A model generated the notes under the pieces. It was given only the letters and a program-made list of their open reading frames with translations. It was not told the origin of the DNA and made no database searches. Position numbers and translations under genes: made by a program. From Caballeronia sp. Lep1P3 (GTDB lineage: Bacteria; Pseudomonadota; Gammaproteobacteria; Burkholderiales; Burkholderiaceae), in contig NZ_CP084269.1 in the NCBI RefSeq assembly GCF_022879595.1, forward strand, positions 124,001 through 188,000: a stretch of 64,000 nt of DNA, written 5' to 3'. Shown piece after piece: positions 1 to 7,998 of the stretch (within the stretch, counting starts at the first letter, position 1; each line of letters starts with the position of its first letter).

Positions 1-615
1 CTCGTAACCTTGCGGACTGCGCTCAGGATTGATCGCGTTGAAAAGGTCGTCAAGCACCCCGATGTCAAACCCCGAGAGCAAATCCGGCGCGATGACAGTC
101 TGGGCGAACATCGCGGTGCGCATCCGCTCGTTCTTGAGCGGCGCTGCTCGCCGTTCCACCGTGTATTGGCCGCCGCCGAGCCACGCGCCGAATGCGCCGT
201 GTGCCGCCGGATTCCACTTCGACCGGTCGGACAGGCGAATCATCTCGAAATGACGGAATGGCTCGTCAAGCAGAGAACACGCAGCCGCCAGGAAGACCGC
301 ATAGTTGTATTGCGGCTCGAGCCGCCGCCGCTTGTCGGACGTGAGGTCCGCGGCGAACTTCTGCGCACCGGCCAGCCGCATCGCATAAAACGTTGACTCG
401 ATCGTCGCCCGGAAAGCACCGCCCGGCTCACAGTGCAGCTCCGGCGTGAGCGGCATGGAGGAGAACCAGCTAGCGCAGCGGCGCAAGACGGACACCCACT
501 TCCGTGCGAATTCCGCTTCCGTGCTCTCATTGGCGCACTGGCGAACGAGCTCAATGCGCTTATGGTGCGTCGCGAACAAGTCTTCGATCGCGATAGCTTC
601 GTGAGCGATTGTCAT
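1..615 (-). CDS. TraI_2-domain (MobH relaxase-like) protein, partial
   Basis: This is a 205-residue N-terminal fragment that runs open off the left edge. The ATG at 615-613 overlaps the trbL stop as ATGA, so the two genes are translationally coupled. The spacing of LTPELHCEPGGAFRATIEST, then KRRRLEPQYNYAVFLAAA, then SLLDEPFRHFEM matches the TraI_2 fold of MobH relaxases. In that family these positions read HHxxxGGLLxHxLEV and AGLxHDxGKP. Here the histidines and aspartate of the HD metal site appear replaced (the HD-GK stretch reads SL-LDE). It could therefore be an inactive structural or DNA-binding paralogue rather than the working nickase. The family call is by eye, and the C-terminal half is outside the window. 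Confidence 0.6.
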   Translation of the reverse strand, partial: MTIAHEAIAIEDLFATHHKRIELVRQCANESTEAEFARKWVSVLRRCASWFSSMPLTPELHCEPGGAFRATIESTFYAMRLAGAQKFAADLTSDKRRRLEPQYNYAVFLAAACSLLDEPFRHFEMIRLSDRSKWNPAAHGAFGAWLGGGQYTVERRAAPLKNERMRTAMFAQTVIAPDLLSGFDIGVLDDLFNAINPERSPQGYE

Positions 616-1631
616 GGAATGAATTTGCTCGCCAGCTTCAAAGCGCCAGTACCGGTCGCCGTCGCACCGCCACCGAAGATCGTTGCCAGCTTCGGAATCT
701 CGAAGGACAGCAGCAGCACGAACACCGCCAGGTCGAAGACATACGCCCCGTTGACGGTGGTAGATCCGCCTACGTGGGTCGCCTTGCTCACCGCGTCTGA
801 AATGGACGTCCCGACAAGCTTTATCAGGACGGCCACCACAACGGTGTACATCCCCGCGCTGATCATCCAATCGAGCCACTTCTTAAAATAGCTGCGCGTG
901 TACGACGAGAAGCCGAGCGCAATCGCAATCGGGCCAAGGACGATACCGACGGCGGCCTGAATCTGGCCAATCGCGGTGTAATAAACGAATATGATTGATG
1001 CGAGAACCATGAGCATCCCCGCGAAGGCGAGAACGATGACATCGGTCAACAGCGCAGGAATGTCCCACAGCTTGACCGTCTTTAGCTTCGCCGTGAGCGC
1101 GTCGATGATGGTCCCCGCTAGAGAGGCCATCTGGGAGCCCACCGACCCGTTGTCGGAATCGCTGATATGTGCCGCCAACTGCTCAAACCACGTCCAAAAG
1201 CCAGCCGCCGACGACGTGTAGCCAAGGTACAAGGCGACGAAGATGCCGAGGACAGCCACTTCCTCGAACAGGTCGACCCAAGCGGAAATCGGATGGTGGG
1301 TTCCGGCGAACCTCACTCCGACGAGAACTAGCGAGATAACGCCCAGGCCCCACGCGAACTTGTTGGCCTCGCTCATCACGTTGGAACTTGCATCCACTGC
1401 CGTCGTGACGACGTTGCCGAGCAGGACATGGATCTGCTGTGCGGCGCTGCTTGCCCCCTTGCTAAAGTCGCCCGCCTGGCTTGCCAGCAGTGCAGCCGAG
1501 CTAGTCGACGACGCCGGCACAGCGGGGGCCGCTTGCGCCATTGCGCGGCTAGAAGTAAAGCCGATGCAGCAGATCACCGCCAGAAAGACGAGGAGCGACC
1601 TCATGAGCGAAATTGCTGATCGCTCCATCAT
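612..1631 (-). CDS. trbL: P-type conjugative transfer protein TrbL (VirB6-like)
   Basis: The product is a polytopic inner-membrane channel component of the mating apparatus. It is 339 residues long, starting MMERSAIS, with a cleavable-looking signal (hydrophobic LLVFLAVICCIGFTSS then AMAQA). Further hydrophobic segments follow, including WGLGVISLVLVGVRFAG and VAVLGIFVALYLGY, plus LTDVIVLAFAGMLMVLASII, as is typical of TrbL/VirB6. The ATG at 1631 overlaps the trbJ stop, and the gene's own stop overlaps the next start, so it sits inside a coupled operon. A longer in-frame extension to 2009 is rejected because it overlaps trbJ and is low-complexity. The length is shorter than RK2 TrbL (about 500 residues). 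Confidence 0.85.
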   Translation of the reverse strand: MMERSAISLMRSLLVFLAVICCIGFTSSRAMAQAAPAVPASSTSSAALLASQAGDFSKGASSAAQQIHVLLGNVVTTAVDASSNVMSEANKFAWGLGVISLVLVGVRFAGTHHPISAWVDLFEEVAVLGIFVALYLGYTSSAAGFWTWFEQLAAHISDSDNGSVGSQMASLAGTIIDALTAKLKTVKLWDIPALLTDVIVLAFAGMLMVLASIIFVYYTAIGQIQAAVGIVLGPIAIALGFSSYTRSYFKKWLDWMISAGMYTVVVAVLIKLVGTSISDAVSKATHVGGSTTVNGAYVFDLAVFVLLLSFEIPKLATIFGGGATATGTGALKLASKFIP

Positions 1632-2395
1632 TGCCCCAGCACCTTCGAAGATCCGATTTGCGCGTCGAATGCAGCGCGTTCCCTGTCCTGTTGCGCCTTG
1701 ATGGCCGCCTGACTCGCGTTGTTCGCCTTCTGATCGGCGACTGCCGCCGAGTCTTTGACAGCGTCGTTGCGTTGCTTGGCCGCCATCATCGTCAGAAGGT
1801 CGCTGTTCTGACTGGAGATGATGTCCAGCATGTGCGTGGTCAACTGAGCGGTGGCCTGCATCGTCGGCGACATGTTCAGTTGGTCCTGAATCTCCTGCCG
1901 GCGCTTGGCGAGCGTGCTCACATGCGAGATGACGTCGTTGCCCTGTTGGAAAAGTTGCTTCGCCGTCTTGTCGTTGTTCTGCAGTAGCGTGTTTTGGTCC
2001 GTGAACCACTGGTCGGCGGTCTTTCCCGATTGCGTGATCAACGCCTGCACCTTGTTCGCGTACTCGGCGTTGCTCTGCAGGCCACCGTAAAGATCCTTCA
2101 AAGCGTCGGTGTACTTGCTCAGGCTCGAGATGTCGCCTGTGATGCTTTTGAACTGCGCAAGCATCGCGGCCGGATCGAGGTTGGTCGCCTGCTTGAGCTG
2201 GTTAAGCATCATCTGGTACTGATAGACCAGATTTGAATCCTGATAAACCTCACCCTTCACGGCGGCCGCTGCCGTCATGGTGTTTTGAATGAAGTTGGAT
2301 GCGTCGAACACAGGCATGTTTGCGTAGGTCTGCTGGACGAGACCAATCGTCAACACACCGGTTGCGGCGACGCAGCGGAGCAATTTTTTCATCAT
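1628..2395 (-). CDS. trbJ: P-type conjugative transfer protein TrbJ (VirB5-like)
   Basis: The product is a 255-residue secreted minor-pilus/adhesin-type subunit of the Trb type IV secretion system. Residues 1-25 (MMKKLLRCVAATGVLTIGLV then QQTYAN) form a signal peptide. The mature part is alpha-helical and rich in Q, N and A, with FDASNFIQNTMTAAAAV near the start, the usual TrbJ/VirB5 opening. It ends in an Ala/Lys/Gln helix. The ATG at 2395 is preceded by a purine-poor leader 24 bases after the trbE stop. The stop TGA lies inside the ATGATG start of trbL. In RK2 trbF-I lie between trbE and trbJ; here trbJ follows trbE directly. Confidence 0.85.
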   Translation of the reverse strand: MMKKLLRCVAATGVLTIGLVQQTYANMPVFDASNFIQNTMTAAAAVKGEVYQDSNLVYQYQMMLNQLKQATNLDPAAMLAQFKSITGDISSLSKYTDALKDLYGGLQSNAEYANKVQALITQSGKTADQWFTDQNTLLQNNDKTAKQLFQQGNDVISHVSTLAKRRQEIQDQLNMSPTMQATAQLTTHMLDIISSQNSDLLTMMAAKQRNDAVKDSAAVADQKANNASQAAIKAQQDRERAAFDAQIGSSKVLGQ

Positions 2396-2418
2396 GGCGG
2401 TACCTTGCTGATAGAGCG

Positions 2419-4881
2419 TTAAGCGTTGACGAGTACGTCGCGCACGTACTCCTCCTGCCACTGTGGGCTGCCGGACTTGACGTGCTTGTCGAGAAGCGCT
2501 TGCGCGCGGCCGTCCGAGCGGAGATAGGCGAGCGCTTCTTTCGGGAACTGGGCCTGCAACATCCGGCTTTGTTTGGCCGTCACCCACAGGTAGTCGCGAT
2601 TGGGCACCGCATCGGAGATCATCTTGATCTGATGCGGCGTGAGGCCGAATACATCGCGGTACAAGCCTTGGTTGTTGATCGCGTCGCTGTTTGGCAGGTA
2701 GATGATGTTCGGGATGTTCTCTTTCAGAATCTCGAAGTTCGGCACGCGTGCGAGCTGCCCAAGCGACTGCGTGGCCATCACCAGCGCCGCGTTGAGCTTC
2801 CGGATCGTCACCGCCCATATTTCGAGGCGCGCGTAGAACTTAGGGTAGGTGAAGAAGAACCCTGCCTCTTCGATCTCGATCACCGTGTAGCGCTTGCCGT
2901 CGAGGATCTGTGCGATCCGGTAGAACGCGTAGTCCATGAATAACGCGGCGGCCACCGGGAAGTTCTGGAACAGGTCGCCCATCTCGATTGACAGGTCGTC
3001 GGAGATGGCGAAGCCGTCCTCGGCGTGGTCGAAGAACTTGCCGTTCTTGTTGCCCTCGGTCCAAACCTGCAACCGCTCACGCAAGTCCGCGGGCAGCAGC
3101 GTAATCAAGCTCGACAGACGCCACTTCTCAGGCGGGAACCCCAGCGCCAGCGTCTTGATCCGGTCGTAGATCTCGGTCTGTTGCTGCGGCGTGCAGGTGT
3201 AGTCCTCGCCCTCGATGGCAAGCTGCACCCAGTCCGCCACGTAAGACCAGTGCTTCTGGTCGCCGATCAGCGAGAGCGGATTAACTGAGGTCGCCGCCTC
3301 GAATCGCCCCGTGGCATCGATGAACCGGCCGCCGCCGAGCAGCGTCGGGATACGGGTCGAGCGGTCCTTGTCGAAGCGGATGCGGCGCGCGCCGTGGCGT
3401 CCCGTCTGCGTCATCAAGTAGTTCAGAAACACCGACTTACCCGCGCCAATTGGACCGACGACAAGTGTGTGCGCCTTGCCGCCCGGATGGTGCAAGTCGA
3501 AATACTGGAGCGTGCGATGTCGGGTAGGCAGGCAGGTGAGCGGACCAGTTTTGATCCCGGACTGCTGCGTGAGCCACTCGTTGACCTTCGAACCCTCGCC
3601 CACACTGCACAGTGGGGCGATGTCGGAGACGGCAGGCGTCTCGACGAATTGCAGGCGCTTTTGCTGATCCCAGCGACCCGGCAGCGTCGCGCTCCACGAG
3701 GCGAACAGGTTCGTCTTCTCGAGAATTACGCCGAAGCCAGCGTTGCCGATGACGCCAACCACCTGACGCGTCGCGTCCTCGCACTCTTCCGGCGTGCTCC
3801 CATAAACGACCACCGAAATATTGGCGAAGCCGTACTGCTGGCCTTCGGCGTCCAGCTTTGCGAGCGCGTCACCCGCCTCCTTCGCCAAGATCTCACGGCC
3901 TTCGTCGTTTTTCTGCTCTTCCTTCGTTGCCCACTGCTTGAGGATGGCGACCGGGTTGAAGGCCGCGACCTTGTAGAAGCCGCGAATCTTTTTGATGTAC
4001 GCGCTCGCCCGCGAGGTGTCGAGGAAACGGAACATCACGCAGACGTCCAGTTCCGCGTCTACCTGCGAGAGGACGTCGAGAGCCGCTTCCTGAAAGCCCA
4101 TCCATTCCTTGATGCCGATGATCCGCGCGTACACCTTGCCGTGCGCCGATTCGAACATCAGTTCCGTGGCGCCGATCGTGACTTCCGTCTCGGTCAGGTG
4201 CGTGTCGAGCATCGTGACCGGATAGCGCACGCGGCGCTTGGGCGACGACGGATTCGCGCGCTGATGCAGAAACGACAGAACATTCTGAAGCTGCAGCCGT
4301 TTCATCTTCAGGCGCGTGACACCGCCAACAAAACCGTCGATCACCGACTCGAACCGCTTGATCTCATTTTGAACCTTCGTGAGGTCGAACGCGAAGGCGC
4401 TGCGCGCGAGAATCGTGTCTTTCACCGCTTCGAACATCGCCACGGCCAGGTTCTTGCCGCCGACTGTCATGTGATAGCTGATCTTGTCGAAGATCCGCGA
4501 GATTCCGGTTTCGGGCGTGAATGCGAGCGCGAGCGAGTGCGAGTTCTTGAAGTACTTGCCGCTGCCGATGATTGCCTGATTGATCGCGTCGACGCGCGCA
4601 TCGGCCTCCGACGCGAAGGTGCCGTCCATGCCACCGCGCACGCGCCGGTGCGACATGCGCCACCACCCGGTCACGCGGTGATCGAAGTTACGGCACGCGT
4701 GATCGAGGTTGTCGCGGGCGGCGGTGATGTCGCCGGGATTGGGCGAGTCCGCGTCGATGCCTTCGAACTCGAACACGGTCAGCAACGACCCGTCCTTATC
4801 GAGCACCAGTTCGGGCGTGACCATCGTCGCCCACGGCGCGATCTCCTGCACCGCGCGCTTCGTGAACATCATTTTCAGCAT
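2419..4881 (-). CDS. trbE: Conjugative transfer ATPase TrbE (VirB4)
   Basis: This 820-residue cytoplasmic/inner-membrane AAA+ ATPase powers pilus biogenesis and substrate transfer. The Walker A motif GPIGAGKS is near residue 475-482 and the Walker B strand VIEIEEAGFFF is near residue 670. The C-terminal region with ATQSLGQLARVPNFEILKEN and the sensor-like segment are typical of VirB4. The start MLKMMFTKRAVQ overlaps the trbD stop by a few bases. Full family length is present and no damage was seen. It belongs to the trbB-C-D-E-J-L unit read leftwards. Confidence 0.93.
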   Translation of the reverse strand: MLKMMFTKRAVQEIAPWATMVTPELVLDKDGSLLTVFEFEGIDADSPNPGDITAARDNLDHACRNFDHRVTGWWRMSHRRVRGGMDGTFASEADARVDAINQAIIGSGKYFKNSHSLALAFTPETGISRIFDKISYHMTVGGKNLAVAMFEAVKDTILARSAFAFDLTKVQNEIKRFESVIDGFVGGVTRLKMKRLQLQNVLSFLHQRANPSSPKRRVRYPVTMLDTHLTETEVTIGATELMFESAHGKVYARIIGIKEWMGFQEAALDVLSQVDAELDVCVMFRFLDTSRASAYIKKIRGFYKVAAFNPVAILKQWATKEEQKNDEGREILAKEAGDALAKLDAEGQQYGFANISVVVYGSTPEECEDATRQVVGVIGNAGFGVILEKTNLFASWSATLPGRWDQQKRLQFVETPAVSDIAPLCSVGEGSKVNEWLTQQSGIKTGPLTCLPTRHRTLQYFDLHHPGGKAHTLVVGPIGAGKSVFLNYLMTQTGRHGARRIRFDKDRSTRIPTLLGGGRFIDATGRFEAATSVNPLSLIGDQKHWSYVADWVQLAIEGEDYTCTPQQQTEIYDRIKTLALGFPPEKWRLSSLITLLPADLRERLQVWTEGNKNGKFFDHAEDGFAISDDLSIEMGDLFQNFPVAAALFMDYAFYRIAQILDGKRYTVIEIEEAGFFFTYPKFYARLEIWAVTIRKLNAALVMATQSLGQLARVPNFEILKENIPNIIYLPNSDAINNQGLYRDVFGLTPHQIKMISDAVPNRDYLWVTAKQSRMLQAQFPKEALAYLRSDGRAQALLDKHVKSGSPQWQEEYVRDVLVNA

Positions 4882-5183
4882 GGAAGGTCCTGATCAAACC
4901 CATACGGGCGCTTGAAGCGCGCGCTAAAACGGCTGCTCGGCCCCGGCTCATAGACGTCCGGGTAGCGGTTGTACACCAGCATCACGATTCGCCACCACGG
5001 GTCAGTCGAGCTCTTCCATCGCAAAAACACATGCACCACCACGCCGACAAGGAGAAACCCCGGTGTCCAGCTCGTGTAGGTGAGCAGCGCCGTCATCGTC
5101 CCGTTGAAAATGGCGAGCCCCCGGTCTGCCCCGCCCATCTGGCGCGGCAGCGAAAGGCCCCGACTAACCTTGTGTTGGCGCAT
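4875..5183 (-). CDS. trbD: Conjugative transfer protein TrbD (VirB3)
   Basis: The product is a 102-residue inner-membrane protein. Its central hydrophobic stretch comprises LAIFNGTMTALLTYTSWTPG and FLLVGVVVHVFLRW, followed by the basic/aromatic tail RYPDVYEPGPSSRF. This layout, together with the position between trbC and trbE, identifies TrbD/VirB3, the partner of the VirB4 ATPase. The ATG at 5183 sits two bases after the trbC stop. Longer in-frame readings upstream run through trbC out of frame and were rejected. The stop overlaps the trbE start. Confidence 0.85.
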   Translation of the reverse strand: MRQHKVSRGLSLPRQMGGADRGLAIFNGTMTALLTYTSWTPGFLLVGVVVHVFLRWKSSTDPWWRIVMLVYNRYPDVYEPGPSSRFSARFKRPYGFDQDLPC

Positions 5184-5184
5184 A

Positions 5185-5538
5185 TCAGCAGGCGTTGGCC
5201 ATGTGGAAGTGGCTCTGCATGATCGGCACGGCCACCGACGCGATACCGAGGCCGACGAGCACCACCGAGAAGGTCTTCGCGATGTTGCTTTCCGAATTGG
5301 CCACCGCGACGCCGCCCAGCGTGATGAGCACGATGCCGATGCCATAGAGATACGGGCCGCTGATCAGGTTGCTGATCGTGCAGATAATGTCGGTCAAACC
5401 CGTCAGATTCGAAAAATCGCCCGCTGCCATTGCCGCAACGGAGACGACGCTCAGAAGTGCGCCGACCAGCATGGACTTGCCCGGACGCAGACGTTTTGCC
5501 ACCGTCGCGGCTCTGTTGAGTACCTTCTTGCCCTTCAT
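5185..5538 (-). CDS. trbC: Conjugative pilin TrbC (VirB2)
   Basis: This is a 117-residue prepilin of the conjugative pilus. A basic N-terminus (MKGKKVLNRAATVAKRLRPG) precedes a signal segment MLVGALLSVVSVAAMAAG. Two further hydrophobic helices follow, GPYLYGIGIVLITLGGVAVA and TFSVVLVGLGIASVAV, the usual VirB2/TrbC design. The GGGAG Shine-Dalgarno lies 7 bases before the ATG at 5538. The C-terminus HFHMANAC is short. In RK2 TrbC is cyclised after proteolysis; whether that happens here cannot be read from the sequence. Confidence 0.88.
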   Translation of the reverse strand: MKGKKVLNRAATVAKRLRPGKSMLVGALLSVVSVAAMAAGDFSNLTGLTDIICTISNLISGPYLYGIGIVLITLGGVAVANSESNIAKTFSVVLVGLGIASVAVPIMQSHFHMANAC

Positions 5539-5550
5539 TTGATGCTCCCG

Positions 5551-6600
5551 TTAAAAAACGCGTTGTAGGTCGTAATCGTTGTTTTTGAATCCCCGGATTT
5601 CGAGGATCTCGGAGACATGCCGCATCTCGCCGGTGCGCTTGAAATGCACGACGTAGTTGAAGCAGTCAGCGATGTTTTTGCGCATGTCCTCCAGCTCCCA
5701 CCGCGATCCGGTCGGGATGCCGAGCATGGCGAGCGATTCGAGGCGGCTCAGCGCCGTGCGCCCGTTGTTTGCGTGGATGGATGCGAGGCCGCCATCGTGG
5801 CCGGTATTGAGCGCCTGCAGCAGGTCATATGCTTCGCCGCCCCGGACTTCGCCAACGATGATGCGGTCGGGGCGAAAGCGCAGGCACAGCGCGACCAGCA
5901 GCTGCGTCGTCACGTTCGTGTCGGCATTGGAGAGCAGCCGCACGCGGTTGGGTACGTGCAGCTTCAGTTCCATCGTGTCCTCGATGGAGATCACGCGTTG
6001 GTCGGACGGGATCTGTTCGATCAGCGCGTTGAGGAACGTGGTCTTACCTGCTGACGTGCCGCCGGCGACGAGGACGTTTTTGCGTGATTGAACGAGCGCG
6101 ACGAGCGCGCGCATGAGCGCCTCGTCTTCGATGCCTTCCTCAAAGTGAATGGCTTCCGCGAACTCCGGCCGAGCATTCGCGGCCGAGAACGCGCCCATGC
6201 TCACGTAGTCTGAGAGCGTCAGTTTGGACTCGCGGTGCTTCCGGATGCTCAGCGCATGACCGTCGATTGAGGTCGGGCTCATGACCGCCGCAATACGCAG
6301 GTTCTGGTGACCGGCGTTGATGATGCCCTTGTCGCTGCCCGCCTTCGCCGACTTCTCAACGGACGAGGCGAGTGAGTGGATCGCGCCTTCGAGCTGTTCC
6401 GGGCGCAGGTCGATGTTTTCGCGTGTCATCACGCCACGACGCTCCACCCAGACGTTGCGGTAATCGTTAATCATGATTTCCGCGAGGTCGGGCGATTCCA
6501 GCAGCTCGCGCAGCGGCGAGAGCGCATGGAAAAACATGCGCACGGCTTCCGCTTCGAGCGGGCGCAGTTTCAGCAGTGGGTTATCGGCAGACTCGGACAC
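5551..6600 (-). CDS. trbB: Conjugative transfer ATPase TrbB (VirB11)
   Basis: This is a 349-residue hexameric secretion ATPase of the VirB11/GspE superfamily. The Walker A motif GGTSAGKTT is near residues 179-187. The Asp box follows (VISIEDTMEL), and the Walker B/His-box region reads RIIVGEVRGGEAYD then TGHDGGLASIHANN. The start is GTG at 6600 with AGAG six bases upstream; no in-frame ATG exists further upstream before a stop. It is the first gene of the trb operon, so the 6601-6957 gap should carry the operon promoter. Confidence 0.92.
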   Translation of the reverse strand: MSESADNPLLKLRPLEAEAVRMFFHALSPLRELLESPDLAEIMINDYRNVWVERRGVMTRENIDLRPEQLEGAIHSLASSVEKSAKAGSDKGIINAGHQNLRIAAVMSPTSIDGHALSIRKHRESKLTLSDYVSMGAFSAANARPEFAEAIHFEEGIEDEALMRALVALVQSRKNVLVAGGTSAGKTTFLNALIEQIPSDQRVISIEDTMELKLHVPNRVRLLSNADTNVTTQLLVALCLRFRPDRIIVGEVRGGEAYDLLQALNTGHDGGLASIHANNGRTALSRLESLAMLGIPTGSRWELEDMRKNIADCFNYVVHFKRTGEMRHVSEILEIRGFKNNDYDLQRVF

Positions 6601-6957
6601 GCGATGCTCTAAGGGCGATCTAACATGTCGGGTATTGTTGGCGTTGCAACGTACCTGCGGATCCGCAAAAGACGCCTCAAATTCATCGGCTTTTAGGGTA
6701 TTGCCAGCTATCGCCCCCGGTAATTAGCTCCTGGCCTGCCAGAAGGGCCAAGTGAATTATCATGATGAAACGCATTTGCCAGAAAGACGCTAAAAATGAT
6801 GCAGCTTTCCGGCTACTGCCCGCGGCGAGTGACTGTTAAGCATTTCCCATCGTCCGCGGCGGCCGTTGCTCGTAGCGTTACGCGCCTGACATTTCACGTG
6901 TCGCCGTCGCCCGCCGTGAGCCGCTTTGTTCGTTATTCCCGCCCTGAGTCATCGGCG
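6601..6957. other. Divergent intergenic region between trbB and the zinc-protein gene
   Basis: These 357 bases hold no gene I can support. They must contain the leftward trb promoter and the rightward promoter for the 6958 gene. The most distinctive content is the 6760-6812 block that recurs at 32691-32742. A frame open from 6796 into the zinc protein is an upstream extension of low coding quality. Confidence 0.6.
6760..6812 (+). repeat. Intergenic conserved block, copy A
   Basis: This block begins TCATGATGAAACGCATTTGC and ends AGCTTTCCGG. It matches 32691-32742 at roughly four positions in five, in the same orientation, each copy 150-200 bases before the first gene of a rightward gene set. 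It contains the 8-base palindrome ATCATGAT. It is probably a shared promoter or operator. Confidence 0.6.
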
Positions 6958-7425
6958 ATGCGCATCGGAAAACCAATCAAACCCCTTCCCCACCCAAATT
7001 GCGACTATTGCGGCAATCCAGCCGTCCTTGCGCGCGCAGGCGACGACGCCTACCCTTACCGAGATGACCACGGCCCGCTGTGGCTCTGCCAAAACTGTCA
7101 GGCGTGGATCGGCGTGTTCCCGCGCAGCACGCGAAATGTCCCGCTCGGACGCCTTGCCGACGCGCGCCTTCGGGAACTGAAGGCGAAGCTCCACGCGGCG
7201 CTCGAACCGCTGGTGGCGGCGAAGGTCCGCCGCGACGGCTGCAACGTGTTCGAAGCGCGCGCGAAAGCGATGAAATGGCTCGCTGACGAGATCGGCGCCG
7301 ACGTCGAGAAGTGCTCGATTCATACGCTCAACGCGGACCAATGTGAGCGCGCGATCGCTGTTGTCGAGCGTTTCCAGCGCGCTCGCACCGCTAGCCCTTC
7401 AGAACCGGCGTGGGAAGATCGTTAA
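6958..7425 (+). CDS. DUF3268-like zinc-finger protein
   Basis: This 155-residue protein has two CxxC knuckles, CDYCGNPAVL at about residues 14-23 and LWLCQNCQAWIGVF at about 41-54. The spacing and the sequence between them (an aromatic and acidic turn) match the plasmid/phage family DUF3268, predicted zinc-binding. A helical C-terminal half follows, with repeated A/R/E. I chose the ATG at 6958 because the frame upstream of it lacks coding character and overlaps the conserved block. Its function is unknown. The stop overlaps an alternative start of the next gene, so the pair is probably co-transcribed. Confidence 0.65.
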   Translation: MRIGKPIKPLPHPNCDYCGNPAVLARAGDDAYPYRDDHGPLWLCQNCQAWIGVFPRSTRNVPLGRLADARLRELKAKLHAALEPLVAAKVRRDGCNVFEARAKAMKWLADEIGADVEKCSIHTLNADQCERAIAVVERFQRARTASPSEPAWEDR

Positions 7426-7451
7426 CACGGGCAATCAACCAAACGTTTGCT

Positions 7452-7919
7452 ATGTCTCGCAGCCTTCCGTTCCAGCGCTCCTCTCAGGCAGCCCGCGCGC
7501 GCCTTAACAAAGCGCAACTGCTCCCGATCCCGCGCGCCGTCGCCGGTGACCTCGCGCTTCGTGCCCACCTGTCGTTGGAAGCCATCCGCGGCGCGTGCGA
7601 CCACATCGGTCCCGCTCAGCACATCACCGAAGTCGTGTTGCTCGGCAAGTTTCTCAGCGAGGCGGGCCACGGCGAGTTTTCGCATGAATCGCTGCTGGCG
7701 GCCGACCGAGCAATGGCCGAGGTGTTCGAGGGCGGCCGGGAGAACGGAACGTGGGGGGTGTCGTCGGAGTCAGCCTTTGCGCTGCTGGCTGCGATCGTCA
7801 GCATGTACGACCGGCAACTCCATAGCGCGACGCTCGGCGCGCTAACCACGGCAAGCGACCGTCTGGAACGGTTCAAAAGCGGCGAGGCTTACCAGCCGCT
7901 GCAGAAACGCCGGGCCTGA
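7452..7919 (+). CDS. Hypothetical protein
   Basis: This is a 155-residue soluble, mostly helical protein starting MSRSLPFQRSSQAARARLNK. It has no signal, membrane segment or recognisable catalytic motif. Its regular pattern of charged and hydrophobic residues (LLAADRAMAEVFEGG, ALLAAIVSMYDRQLHSAT) suggests a helical bundle. An in-frame ATG at 7410 overlapping the preceding stop is the alternative start. Neither start has a clear Shine-Dalgarno. It ends 23 bases before a strong bidirectional terminator, so it is the last gene of the rightward pair. Confidence 0.55.
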   Translation: MSRSLPFQRSSQAARARLNKAQLLPIPRAVAGDLALRAHLSLEAIRGACDHIGPAQHITEVVLLGKFLSEAGHGEFSHESLLAADRAMAEVFEGGRENGTWGVSSESAFALLAAIVSMYDRQLHSATLGALTTASDRLERFKSGEAYQPLQKRRA

Positions 7920-7942
7920 GCCTCGCGCGCAGTCGAAAAAAA

Positions 7943-7971
7943 AAGCCCGGCAGATGCCGGGCTTCGTTTTT
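7943..7971. terminator. Bidirectional intrinsic terminator
   Basis: The stem AAGCCCGGCA/TGCCGGGCTT has a two-base loop, with a T-run on the plus side and an A-run on the minus side. It separates the convergent genes ending at 7919 and 7999. Confidence 0.9.
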
Positions 7972-7998
7972 CAGGGAATGCCCGACCAAAGCCGGGAA

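Noticed and set aside
3394..4893. 499-residue plus-strand open frame opposite trbE
   Set aside because: Antisense shadow of a full-length VirB4 ATPase; composition is Arg/Val/His-rich without motifs.
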